A stretch of 5,353 nucleotides of DNA, taken from assembly GCA_902476765.1 (NCBI GenBank), contig CABSEJ010000200.1, positions 1 through 5,353 on the forward strand, given 5' to 3'. Each line of letters begins with the position of its first letter. Positions within the stretch are counted from its first letter, which is position 1. The notes beneath the pieces were generated by a model. It saw nothing but the letters and a program-made list of their open reading frames with translations, was not told the DNA's origin and did no database searches. Position numbers and translations under genes: made by a program. This document shows positions 1 to 4,928 of this stretch, piece after piece. Source of the DNA: an uncultured Blautia sp. GTDB taxonomy: Bacteria > Bacillota > Clostridia > Lachnospirales > Lachnospiraceae.

Positions 1-2
1 AA

Positions 3-200
3 GTGGCACGTAAATATGACCATGAATACAAAGTACAGGCAGTAAAACTTGCCAAAGAAATCGATGGCGCTAAGGCGGCTAAAGAACTAGGAATCCCTGA
101 TGGAACCATGCATACATGGCTGTAAGACGTAAGAGCTGGTAAGTTGGATATTGGGGAAGGTTCCCATACCCCTGCCAGCGCAATCAGCTTGTCAGAAGAG
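3..200 (+). pseudogene. IS3-family transposase OrfA, N-terminal remnant with an in-frame stop
   Basis: Reading from GTG at 3-5 gives VARKYDHEYKVQAVKLAKEI followed by an AAKELGIP...TMHTWL helix-turn-helix, the typical N-terminus of IS3-family OrfA (HTH_Tnp_1 type), the DNA-binding subunit that works with OrfB. A TAA at 123-125 interrupts it, but the same frame continues as DVRAGKLDIGEGSHTPAS...SLSEE up to about base 200. In relatives, as I remember them, the stop position is a lysine (WLKAVRAGKLD), so one AAA/AAG-to-TAA substitution explains it. After SLSEE the similarity ends abruptly; the leucine-zipper part of OrfA and all of OrfB are absent. The first codon is GTG where relatives usually have ATG; the window starts two bases before it, so no ribosome binding site can be judged. 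It cannot make an active transposase. Confidence is high for the family and for it being broken. Confidence 0.88.
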
Positions 201-218
201 TGGTATAGGAAAGATAAG
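189..218 (+). promoter_or_regulatory. Candidate sigma-A promoter at the IS remnant/GNAT junction
   Basis: TTGTCA at 189-194 matches the -35 consensus at 5 of 6 positions, and GATAAG at 213-218 matches the -10 at 4 of 6 with an 18-bp spacer. Transcription would start near 225, just ahead of the GGAG ribosome binding site at 233-236. The -35 lies inside the transposase remnant and the -10 just beyond its end, so it would be a hybrid promoter made by the junction. The -10 is weak, and the real promoter could lie upstream of the window. Confidence 0.25.
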
Positions 219-241
219 GCGTATCCGGAAAAGGAGCAAAA

Positions 242-676
242 ATGATACGATTTGTAGAAAAAGAAGATATTGGACAGGTGCTATCTATGATGGAAGAAGT
301 GAAAGCGGATTTTGCCGGGTATCAGGAATCGGAGTTTTTGGAGGCATTGGAGAAAGCAAGACAGAATGGAGAGGCATTTTTAGAGGAAGAAGAGGGGAAA
401 CTGGAGGGAATGATTAGTTTTTCCTATGAAGAAAAGGAGATTACCTTTCTTGCAGTGCGACCGGAGTTTCGCAAGTGTGGAATCGGAAGAAAATTAGTTG
501 AACGGGTAAAAAGCTGCTTCTACAGCGGTGAGGAGCTTTCTGTTATTACATTCCGGGCAGGAGATGAGAAAGGGATAGCGGCACGTTCTTGCTACTATGC
601 TTGTGGCTTCAAGGATGGTGAGGAACTGACCGTATTTGATTATCCATGCCAGAAGCTGAGCGTAATAATTTCCTAA
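242..676 (+). CDS. GNAT family N-acetyltransferase
   Basis: This 144-residue protein has the length and layout of a single-domain GNAT enzyme, which transfers an acetyl group from acetyl-CoA to an amine. The acetyl-CoA-binding motif A is visible at residues 68-90: a beta strand (TFLAVRPEF) followed by the pyrophosphate loop R77-K-C-G80-I-G82 (R-x-x-G-x-G) and an amphipathic helix. Motif B follows at 114-123 (ARSCYYACGF), then a C-terminal strand ending in DYPCQKLSVI, typical of small GNATs. The substrate cannot be read from sequence. ATG at 242 has GGAG at 233-236 with a 5-base spacer. It is the first intact gene after the IS3 relic and probably leads the operon; the gap to the next gene is 46 bp. 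It shares only the fold motif with the second GNAT (1287-1754), so the two do not look like a recent duplication. Confidence 0.88.
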   Translation: MIRFVEKEDIGQVLSMMEEVKADFAGYQESEFLEALEKARQNGEAFLEEEEGKLEGMISFSYEEKEITFLAVRPEFRKCGIGRKLVERVKSCFYSGEELSVITFRAGDEKGIAARSCYYACGFKDGEELTVFDYPCQKLSVIIS

Positions 677-722
677 AAGTACAATTTTTCAAATGTAACC
701 TTTTGTGAGGAGTGTAAAGAAA

Positions 723-1244
723 ATGAATGGTTTCATTCTGTTAGTGCCATTTTTTCTAATTAGGTTTGGTTTACTTTGGTTTCGGGATAAGGAGTCAGTC
801 CTGCGAGCTGCTCACTTTGCTCCAATGGTTGGAAATGAAAGGGCAGCCTATTGGCTTTATCAAATTTCCAATACGGCGCTTGTTGTCTATCTATGCTTTT
901 TAAAAGTGCGGATAAATTTTTCGGGGTTGTTTTTGGCTGGAGTGGTATGCTATCTGCTGGGGTTAATGCTGTGTGCAGTATCTATTATCAGTTTTGCATC
1001 TCCTTCTGCCCGGGGATTAAACACGAAAGGAATTTATCGATTTTCCCGCCATCCTATGTATATGTCATATTTTATATGTTTTACTGGATGTGCTTTACTG
1101 ACAGAATCATGGATTCTTGGAGGAATTATTTTGGTATTTCAGATATCGTCACATTGGATTATCCTTGCAGAGGAAAGAGAATGTGAGAAACAGTTTGGTG
1201 AGGATTACAGCCGTTATAAAAAAGAAGTAAGAAGATATATTTAA
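723..1244 (+). CDS. Isoprenylcysteine carboxyl / phospholipid methyltransferase-like integral membrane protein
   Basis: A 173-residue, strongly hydrophobic protein. The C-terminal half carries the hallmark of the ICMT/PEMT superfamily: GIYRFSRHPMY at 103-113, with the invariant RHPMY core at 109-113, then a membrane segment at about 130-148, and LAEERECEKQFGEDYSRYKK at 149-168 with the E150-E151 pair. In characterised relatives these parts bind S-adenosylmethionine at the membrane surface. Other likely membrane segments are at about 3-20, 45-61, 67-93 and 114-128. The family methylates lipids or small hydrophobic acceptors; bacterial members have varied, mostly unknown substrates. I chose ATG at 723 because GAGGAG at 707-712 sits 10 bases upstream; a GTG at 705 in the same frame would precede that site. 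The stop at 1242-1244 directly abuts an in-frame ATG of the following reading frame, consistent with one transcript. Confidence 0.85.
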   Translation: MNGFILLVPFFLIRFGLLWFRDKESVLRAAHFAPMVGNERAAYWLYQISNTALVVYLCFLKVRINFSGLFLAGVVCYLLGLMLCAVSIISFASPSARGLNTKGIYRFSRHPMYMSYFICFTGCALLTESWILGGIILVFQISSHWIILAEERECEKQFGEDYSRYKKEVRRYI

Positions 1245-1286
1245 ATGAAAAAGGGAATCTCAGTGTTTTCTATTTGGAGGTTGCAA

Positions 1287-1754
1287 ATGTTCTATTCCGC
1301 TATAGAATTAAGGCAGACAGAAGATTCTGCTATGGTGGCAAAAATCGCAGCAGAAACAATACGAGCCATATATCCCCGGTATTATCCTGCTGGAGCTGTG
1401 GAGTTTTTGGCAGAGCTTCATAGCGAGATGGAAGTTGAAAAAGTAAAAAATAAAGAAGAAATTTTTCTGGCGGCAGTACAGAGTGAAATCGTAGGAACAG
1501 GAAGTATCAGGAAAAATGAAATATGCAGACTGTTTATTCTGCCTGAGTATCAGGGTAAGGGATATGGAAGCCGGCTCATGGATATATTGGAAAAACGAAT
1601 TTTAGAAAAATATGGTAAGGTTCATGTAGATGCTTCTTTTCCGGCAGAAAGCATGTATTTAAAAAGAGGATATGAAATCATTGCTTTTGAAAAAATCGAG
1701 ACAATAAACGGAGATTACTTCTGCTATCATACGATGGAGAAAGTGGAATTATGA
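1287..1754 (+). CDS. GNAT family N-acetyltransferase (second)
   Basis: From the chosen start this is a 155-residue GNAT enzyme. Motif A is at residues 80-101: CRLFILPEYQGKGYGSRLMD, with the acetyl-CoA loop Q89-G-K-G92-Y-G94 (Q-x-x-G-x-G). Motif B is at 122-130 (SMYLKRGYE), and a closing strand follows with NGDYFCYHTMEK. The substrate is unknown. The reading frame is open from an ATG at 1245, immediately after the methyltransferase stop, but GGAGG at 1276-1280 sits 6 bases before ATG 1287, so the shorter form is preferred; the 14 extra residues would be an unusual GNAT N-terminus. Its stop overlaps the start of the next gene (ATGA at 1751-1754), pointing to translational coupling with the DUF3795 gene. 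Confidence 0.87.
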   Translation: MFYSAIELRQTEDSAMVAKIAAETIRAIYPRYYPAGAVEFLAELHSEMEVEKVKNKEEIFLAAVQSEIVGTGSIRKNEICRLFILPEYQGKGYGSRLMDILEKRILEKYGKVHVDASFPAESMYLKRGYEIIAFEKIETINGDYFCYHTMEKVEL

Positions 1755-2311
1755 AAAAATTTATCAAAGAAGACCAGTTGTTTTCTCTCTGTGGTTTAAA
1801 TTGCGGATTATGTTCCATGCACTTGGGCGGATACTGTCCCGGCTGCGGAGGCGGAGTGGGAAATCAACCTTGCAAAATAGCAAAATGCAGCCTGGAGCAT
1901 GGAAAAGTGGCATACTGTAATGAATGTGAGAGTTTTCCCTGTGAAAAGTATCCGGGAGAAGATGAGTTTGATTCCTTTATTACATACCAGAACAGATACC
2001 GGGATTTTGAGAAGTTGAAAAAAATCGGTGTAGAAGCATATCAGAAGGAACAGAGCGACAAAGTTACTATTCTGAATGAACTGATTGAGAATTATAATGA
2101 TGGAAGAAAGAAAACACTTTTTTGTCTGGCAGTGAACCTTTTGGAATTAGATGATTTACGAAAAGTGATGGCGCAGATAAAAGAAGAGGAGACGGGACTT
2201 TCCGTAAAAGAAAAGGCTGCCTATATAGCAGGGCTGTTTCAAGAGTTAGCCAAGCAGAAGGGGATATGTTTAAAATTGAGGAAGAGGCCTGGAAAAAGCA
2301 AAGCGATGTAA
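1751..2311 (+). CDS. DUF3795 domain-containing cysteine-rich protein
   Basis: A 186-residue protein. The N-terminal third is cysteine-rich: SLCGLNCGLCSMHLGGYCPGC (C14, C18, C21, C29, C32), then C41 and C46, then YCNECESFPCEKY (C56, C59, C64). This is the pattern of DUF3795 proteins, thought to bind a metal or iron-sulfur cluster through these cysteines; no biochemical role is established that I know of. The remainder is probably helical, with a conserved-looking NDGRKKTLFCLAVNLLEL stretch (116-133) and a basic tail, LKLRKRPGK. The tail matches how I remember relatives ending, so the C-terminus appears natural and not a frameshift product. The start overlaps the stop of the preceding GNAT by 4 bp; GGAG at 1736-1739 lies 11 bases upstream. 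A different DUF3795 gene follows after 52 bp. Confidence 0.82.
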   Translation: MKKFIKEDQLFSLCGLNCGLCSMHLGGYCPGCGGGVGNQPCKIAKCSLEHGKVAYCNECESFPCEKYPGEDEFDSFITYQNRYRDFEKLKKIGVEAYQKEQSDKVTILNELIENYNDGRKKTLFCLAVNLLELDDLRKVMAQIKEEETGLSVKEKAAYIAGLFQELAKQKGICLKLRKRPGKSKAM

Positions 2312-2367
2312 AATGCAGTGAGTGTCAGGGAAAATGCAAAAGAAGTGAGAGGAAGGATTGGATATGA
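2266..2367 (+). CDS. Possible 33-aa cysteine-rich small ORF bridging two DUF3795 genes
   Basis: ATG at 2266 opens a 33-codon frame, shifted relative to the 3' end of the upstream DUF3795 gene, ending at TGA 2365-2367. The stop overlaps the ATG of the next gene (ATGA at 2364-2367), a classic coupling arrangement. The product contains VKCSECQGKCKRSERKDW (residues 15-32) with C17, C20 and C24. Its C-x-E-C-x3-C-[KR]-R pattern has exactly the spacing of HCFECEENCRRG in the following DUF3795 protein. The ribosome binding site is poor: AAGGGG at 2258-2263 leaves only 2 bases before the ATG. It could be a translated metal-binding peptide, the remnant of a third DUF3795 copy, or coincidence in a 54-bp gap. 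Nothing proves translation. Confidence 0.35.
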   Translation: MFKIEEEAWKKQSDVKCSECQGKCKRSERKDWI

Positions 2368-2744
2368 AAAGAAAATTAGGAATAGCAAGATGTGGACTTG
2401 CCTGTTGCCTTTGTTCTGAAAATGAGACATGCTCTGGTTGTGATTCGGGAGAATGTCCGGATAAAGACCAATGTGAAAATCGGGTATGTTCTTTGGAAAG
2501 AGACTTGAAGCATTGCTTTGAGTGTGAAGAAAATTGCAGGAGAGGTTTATTAAGTAAGATAAAACCATATGCTTTTACGCTATTTGCGAAAAAATACGGG
2601 GAAGAAGCGCTGCTGGATTGTCTGGAAAGAAACGAGCGCAATGGGATTGCCTACCACACACAGGGAATTCATGGAGATTACGATGAGTTTGAGGATATAG
2701 AAATGCTGATGGAATTTATAAAAACTGGCAGACGTGCTAAATGA
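2364..2744 (+). CDS. DUF3795 domain-containing cysteine-rich protein (second, divergent)
   Basis: A 126-residue protein with 13 cysteines. Residues 6-31 (GIARCGLACCLCSE...CSGCDSGEC) and 37-58 (CENRVCSLE...HCFECEENC) form the cysteine arrays typical of the short DUF3795 type, a putative metal- or cluster-binding domain of unknown function. The rest, AFTLFAKKYGEEALLDCLER at 70-89 and GIHGDYDEFEDIEMLMEFI at 101-119, is also as I remember this subfamily, and the length is ordinary. ATG at 2364 is favoured: AAGGA at 2353-2357 lies 6 bases upstream. A TTG at 2358 in the same frame would sit directly on that site. It is much shorter than the upstream DUF3795 protein and differs outside the cysteines, so the pair is at most an ancient duplication. 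It is the last intact gene of the cluster. Confidence 0.83.
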   Translation: MKRKLGIARCGLACCLCSENETCSGCDSGECPDKDQCENRVCSLERDLKHCFECEENCRRGLLSKIKPYAFTLFAKKYGEEALLDCLERNERNGIAYHTQGIHGDYDEFEDIEMLMEFIKTGRRAK

Positions 2745-2782
2745 TGAACAAAGAAAAAAATCATCAAGTACTATCTGGGTAG

Positions 2783-3004
2783 ATAAAAATAAGAGCGGCA
2801 GACAATATCCGCTTATGCAAAAGGCCGAATCTGCAATTTATAGAACTCAATACGAATTTCCCGGAATACCAGATAGACAAGCAGGAGGATTCTCATAAAC
2901 TGAGACATTTTCATATTCATGATGGTATTACTAAAAATAAGGAACAGTCCGTAGAATATATAAAAGCATACGAAAATTGCATAACGGAACAGTGTTTTAT
3001 TTAA
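2783..3004 (+). pseudogene. Possible decayed coding remnant, unassigned
   Basis: The 410 bp between the two gene groups contain no intact gene. One frame stays open for 73 codons between TAG at 2780-2782 and TAA at 3002-3004, with no ATG, and gives plausible protein, for example IELNTNFPEYQIDKQEDS followed by HKLRHFHIHDGITKNKEQ. The mix of charged and hydrophobic residues suggests the end of a lost gene. I do not recognise the family. The opposite strand is also open over 2813-3025 but predicts a run of F, I and L that looks like an antisense artefact. No ribosome binding site or start supports translation, so this is offered only as a likely relic. Confidence 0.25.
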
Positions 3005-3059
3005 AACATGACATACAGCCGTCATCTTTGTTATGTTATATTAAACTTAATGAATGTAT

Positions 3060-3088
3060 CTGCCAGCACAGCTATCACAGTGTATAAA
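3060..3088 (+). promoter_or_regulatory. Candidate sigma-A promoter for the AlkZ-related gene pair
   Basis: CTGCCA at 3060-3065 (4 of 6 matches to TTGACA) and TATAAA at 3083-3088 (5 of 6 to TATAAT) are separated by exactly 17 bp. This would start transcription near 3095, about 60 bases before the start codon at 3155. An alternative in the same gap is an extended -10, TGTTATATT at 3034-3042, without a good -35. A promoter is expected here because a 410-bp gap separates this gene from the upstream operon. Confidence 0.3.
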
Positions 3089-3154
3089 CCAGGCGGCATT
3101 TAAAACAACCTATAACCAAGCATACAACTCCATAATGCATAGGGGGGCGAAAGT

Positions 3155-3844
3155 ATGATACATAATTTTGAAGATTTTTGTAAGGAATTATCTAAATGCG
3201 GGTTTTCCATGGGCGGAGGAAATGCCAAGGGTATATTTGCCATAATCCCCTATGACTGGAAGGACCAGGAGCAAGTGGACTTTCCTGTGAAATGGCATAC
3301 AGGAAATCCTGAAACAGACCCCTGGGAGTGGCGGATGCGAGTGCTGGAGGAGCGGGATGACGTGGCCTATGCAAAGCTTTTCTTTCGGGCAAGCGGATTT
3401 ATTACAAAGGAATGGTACCCGTATTTTTATACAGTCAGAAGAAAAGGAGAAACCTTTGAGGAAGCATATGAAAATGGAACTGTCAGCCAGACTGCAAAAA
3501 AGATTTATGAAATTGTCTCTGATGGGGAAATTGCATTACATGAATTGAAACGGGCGGGCGGTTTCCGGCGGGAGGATAATTCCAGATTTGAGCGAGGGAT
3601 TGTAGAGCTGCAAATGGGCATGTTTATTACCATGTGCGGCAGAGCCCGGAAAATCAACAAATATGGAGAAGCCTATGGGTGGAATAGTACTGTGTTCACT
3701 ACGGCAGAGAATTTCTGGAAAAAACGTGGAATAGAATTGCCGGATTTAGATTCCGGCACAAGCTATGAGAAAATCAGGGCAAAGATATTAGAACTGAATC
3801 CTGGGGCGGAGCAGAAGAAAATAGATAAATTCATAAGGGGATAA
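3155..3844 (+). CDS. AlkZ-related protein (winged-helix, YcaQ-like relative)
   Basis: A 229-residue protein that I recognise as the type annotated as AlkZ-related in Clostridia. Distinctive parts are DPWEWRMRVLEERDDVAYAK (55-74), FFRASGFITKEWYPYF (76-91), a probable winged-helix segment at about 112-165 (SQTAKKIYEIVSDGEIALHE, then ERGIVELQMGMFITMCGR), and a C-terminal tail, LELNPGAEQKKIDKFI. AlkZ/YcaQ enzymes are DNA glycosylases for crosslinks and bulky alkyl lesions and need a catalytic Q-x-Q motif. I find no Q-x-Q here, and the protein is far shorter than the roughly 400 residues of true AlkZ, so glycosylase activity is doubtful. ATG at 3155 has an excellent AGGGGGG site at 3141-3147 with a 7-base spacer. 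The next gene starts 7 bp after the stop, so the two are probably co-transcribed. Confidence 0.75.
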   Translation: MIHNFEDFCKELSKCGFSMGGGNAKGIFAIIPYDWKDQEQVDFPVKWHTGNPETDPWEWRMRVLEERDDVAYAKLFFRASGFITKEWYPYFYTVRRKGETFEEAYENGTVSQTAKKIYEIVSDGEIALHELKRAGGFRREDNSRFERGIVELQMGMFITMCGRARKINKYGEAYGWNSTVFTTAENFWKKRGIELPDLDSGTSYEKIRAKILELNPGAEQKKIDKFIRG

Positions 3845-3851
3845 ATGTGGA

Positions 3852-4817
3852 ATGAAGATGTTGTCAGAGAAAGTTTTTCGGCAAATCAGAGCCTGTATCT
3901 ATCGAAATGGACGAAATGTGGAAGTGAGCTGGTGGAAATATTTATTTGAAGGGGGAAGCCAGGATGAAGCAGCAGCTGCATTGAAGGCATATCAAAACCA
4001 GGACGGGGGCTTTGGAAAGGGCTTGGAACCGGATTGCTCCAATCCCTATTCAACACCGGCAGCCACTTACATGGCATATACAAGACTTCTCTCGGTGGGA
4101 TGTGATAAGAAGGAGCATCCAATGATTCAGGGGATAATGAAGTATGTGGAAGAGACGGAATATTTTACAGAGCATGGCTGGTGCTGGTCTATTCCCTCTA
4201 ATAATAAATATCCATGCCAGCCCTGGTATGAATACCCAAATGCGCCATGGTTTCCCAAGGACTGGCCGCCGGAAAATTATATAAATGGCGGATTCATAGC
4301 CTTTGTTCTAAAGTATTTTGAAAAGGGAAATAAGATTTATCAGAAAACATTACATTTAATTGATTACCGGATTTCCTTAATGGAAAAATACAGGGAGTTC
4401 TGTAGTTTTACAGGCGAGTGGAATCAGGAATCTATAGAGGCGAATGATTGGGCAGACTTGCTGGATGCATTGGAAGAATATCAGATAAAAAGCCAGGAAG
4501 AATGTCGGCTTTTAAAAGAGAAATTTTTAAAAATTGTAAAAGAATCTGCAATTTCTGAGGTGTATGTGGAAATAGAAAGAAGGATTCAAAAAAGAGGCTA
4601 TACGGACCAGGAGCTGGACCGTATCATTGGCAGGCTCAGCAGCGGCAGGGTCTGGGATGAGGAGCGTTTTGTATATGACCCAGTGAAGAGCATGGTTTGG
4701 GATATGGCTAATGGAAACAAGCAGTTAATGAATCCGGCGATATTGTGGTGGGATTTTATAAGTGCAATTACAGATTTGCAGATATTGCTGGAGAATAACC
4801 GAATAAAAGCAGTATAA
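3852..4817 (+). CDS. Alpha/alpha-toroid (prenyltransferase/squalene-cyclase-like repeat) protein of unknown function
   Basis: A 321-residue protein with one clear signature near the N-terminus: AYQNQDGGFGKGLEPD at 46-61, followed by NPYSTPAATYMAYTRLL. The Q-x-x-DGGFG element is the QW-like repeat of alpha/alpha-toroid folds found in squalene cyclases and protein prenyltransferase beta subunits. The centre is rich in W, P and Y (WCWSIP at 110-115, PWYEYPNAPWFPKDWPP at 124-140), and the C-terminus returns to helices (MNPAILWWDFISAITDLQIL, 293-312). I see no DCTAE-like cyclase motif, signal peptide or membrane segment, so it is probably a cytoplasmic protein whose catalytic role is unproven. The start is ATG 3852, 11 bases after AAGGGG (3835-3840) in the preceding gene; ATG 3858 is an alternative. 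It lies 7 bp after the AlkZ-related gene, and the pairing implies a shared but unknown job. Confidence 0.68.
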   Translation: MKMLSEKVFRQIRACIYRNGRNVEVSWWKYLFEGGSQDEAAAALKAYQNQDGGFGKGLEPDCSNPYSTPAATYMAYTRLLSVGCDKKEHPMIQGIMKYVEETEYFTEHGWCWSIPSNNKYPCQPWYEYPNAPWFPKDWPPENYINGGFIAFVLKYFEKGNKIYQKTLHLIDYRISLMEKYREFCSFTGEWNQESIEANDWADLLDALEEYQIKSQEECRLLKEKFLKIVKESAISEVYVEIERRIQKRGYTDQELDRIIGRLSSGRVWDEERFVYDPVKSMVWDMANGNKQLMNPAILWWDFISAITDLQILLENNRIKAV

Positions 4818-4928
4818 AACCCCTTTGTCATTTGGAAAAGTGTAGGAAAATCAAGGATATAAAAACTATCTGGAAAAGCTATTTGAAAAACTACAGGAAC
4901 AATTTTCTGAAAAACAAGGGCGAAATTG
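4818..4928. other. Short spacer between the toroid gene and the IS4 relic, with no recognised feature
   Basis: There is no intact gene and no convincing terminator hairpin with a T-run after the stop at 4817. One frame from 4846 is open and reads NYLEKLFEKLQEQFSEKQ (4864-4917) before ending at a TAG a few codons into the IS4 relic. It looks like a coiled-coil-like coding scrap but I cannot assign it. The IS4 frame itself is closed upstream by a TGA at 4908-4910, so the left junction of the relic lies near 4911-4929. Confidence 0.4.

Noticed and set aside
151..417. Plus-strand 88-codon frame spanning the IS3 relic and the start of the first GNAT
   Set aside because: The product is arginine- and glycine-rich with no recognisable fold, and it overlaps two better-supported frames.
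851..1186. Plus-strand 111-codon frame inside the methyltransferase-like gene
   Set aside because: It is an out-of-frame shadow; the main frame has the RHPMY motif, a good ribosome binding site and correct family length.
1245..1286. Start of the second GNAT at ATG 1245, abutting the previous stop
   Set aside because: No ribosome binding site is placed for it, whereas GGAGG at 1276-1280 fits ATG 1287 and gives a normal GNAT N-terminus.
2239..2641. Two overlapping minus-strand open frames across the DUF3795 junction
   Set aside because: They are antisense to well-supported coding sequence, lack ribosome binding sites, and their serine- and phenylalanine-rich products resemble no family.
2742..2766. 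Inverted repeat TGATGA ... TCATCA right after the second DUF3795 gene, as a terminator
   Set aside because: The 6-bp stem is AT-rich, the loop is 13 bases and no T-run follows, so it is not a convincing intrinsic terminator.
2787..2815. AGCGG ... CCGCT hairpin in the intergenic gap
   Set aside because: Only a 5-bp stem with a 10-base loop and no T-run; below what chance would give in a 410-bp gap.
2813..3025. Minus-strand 70-codon hydrophobic frame resembling a small membrane protein
   Set aside because: It is antisense to the coding-like plus frame at 2783-3004, has no clear ribosome binding site, and its hydrophobicity follows from reverse-complementing A-rich codons.
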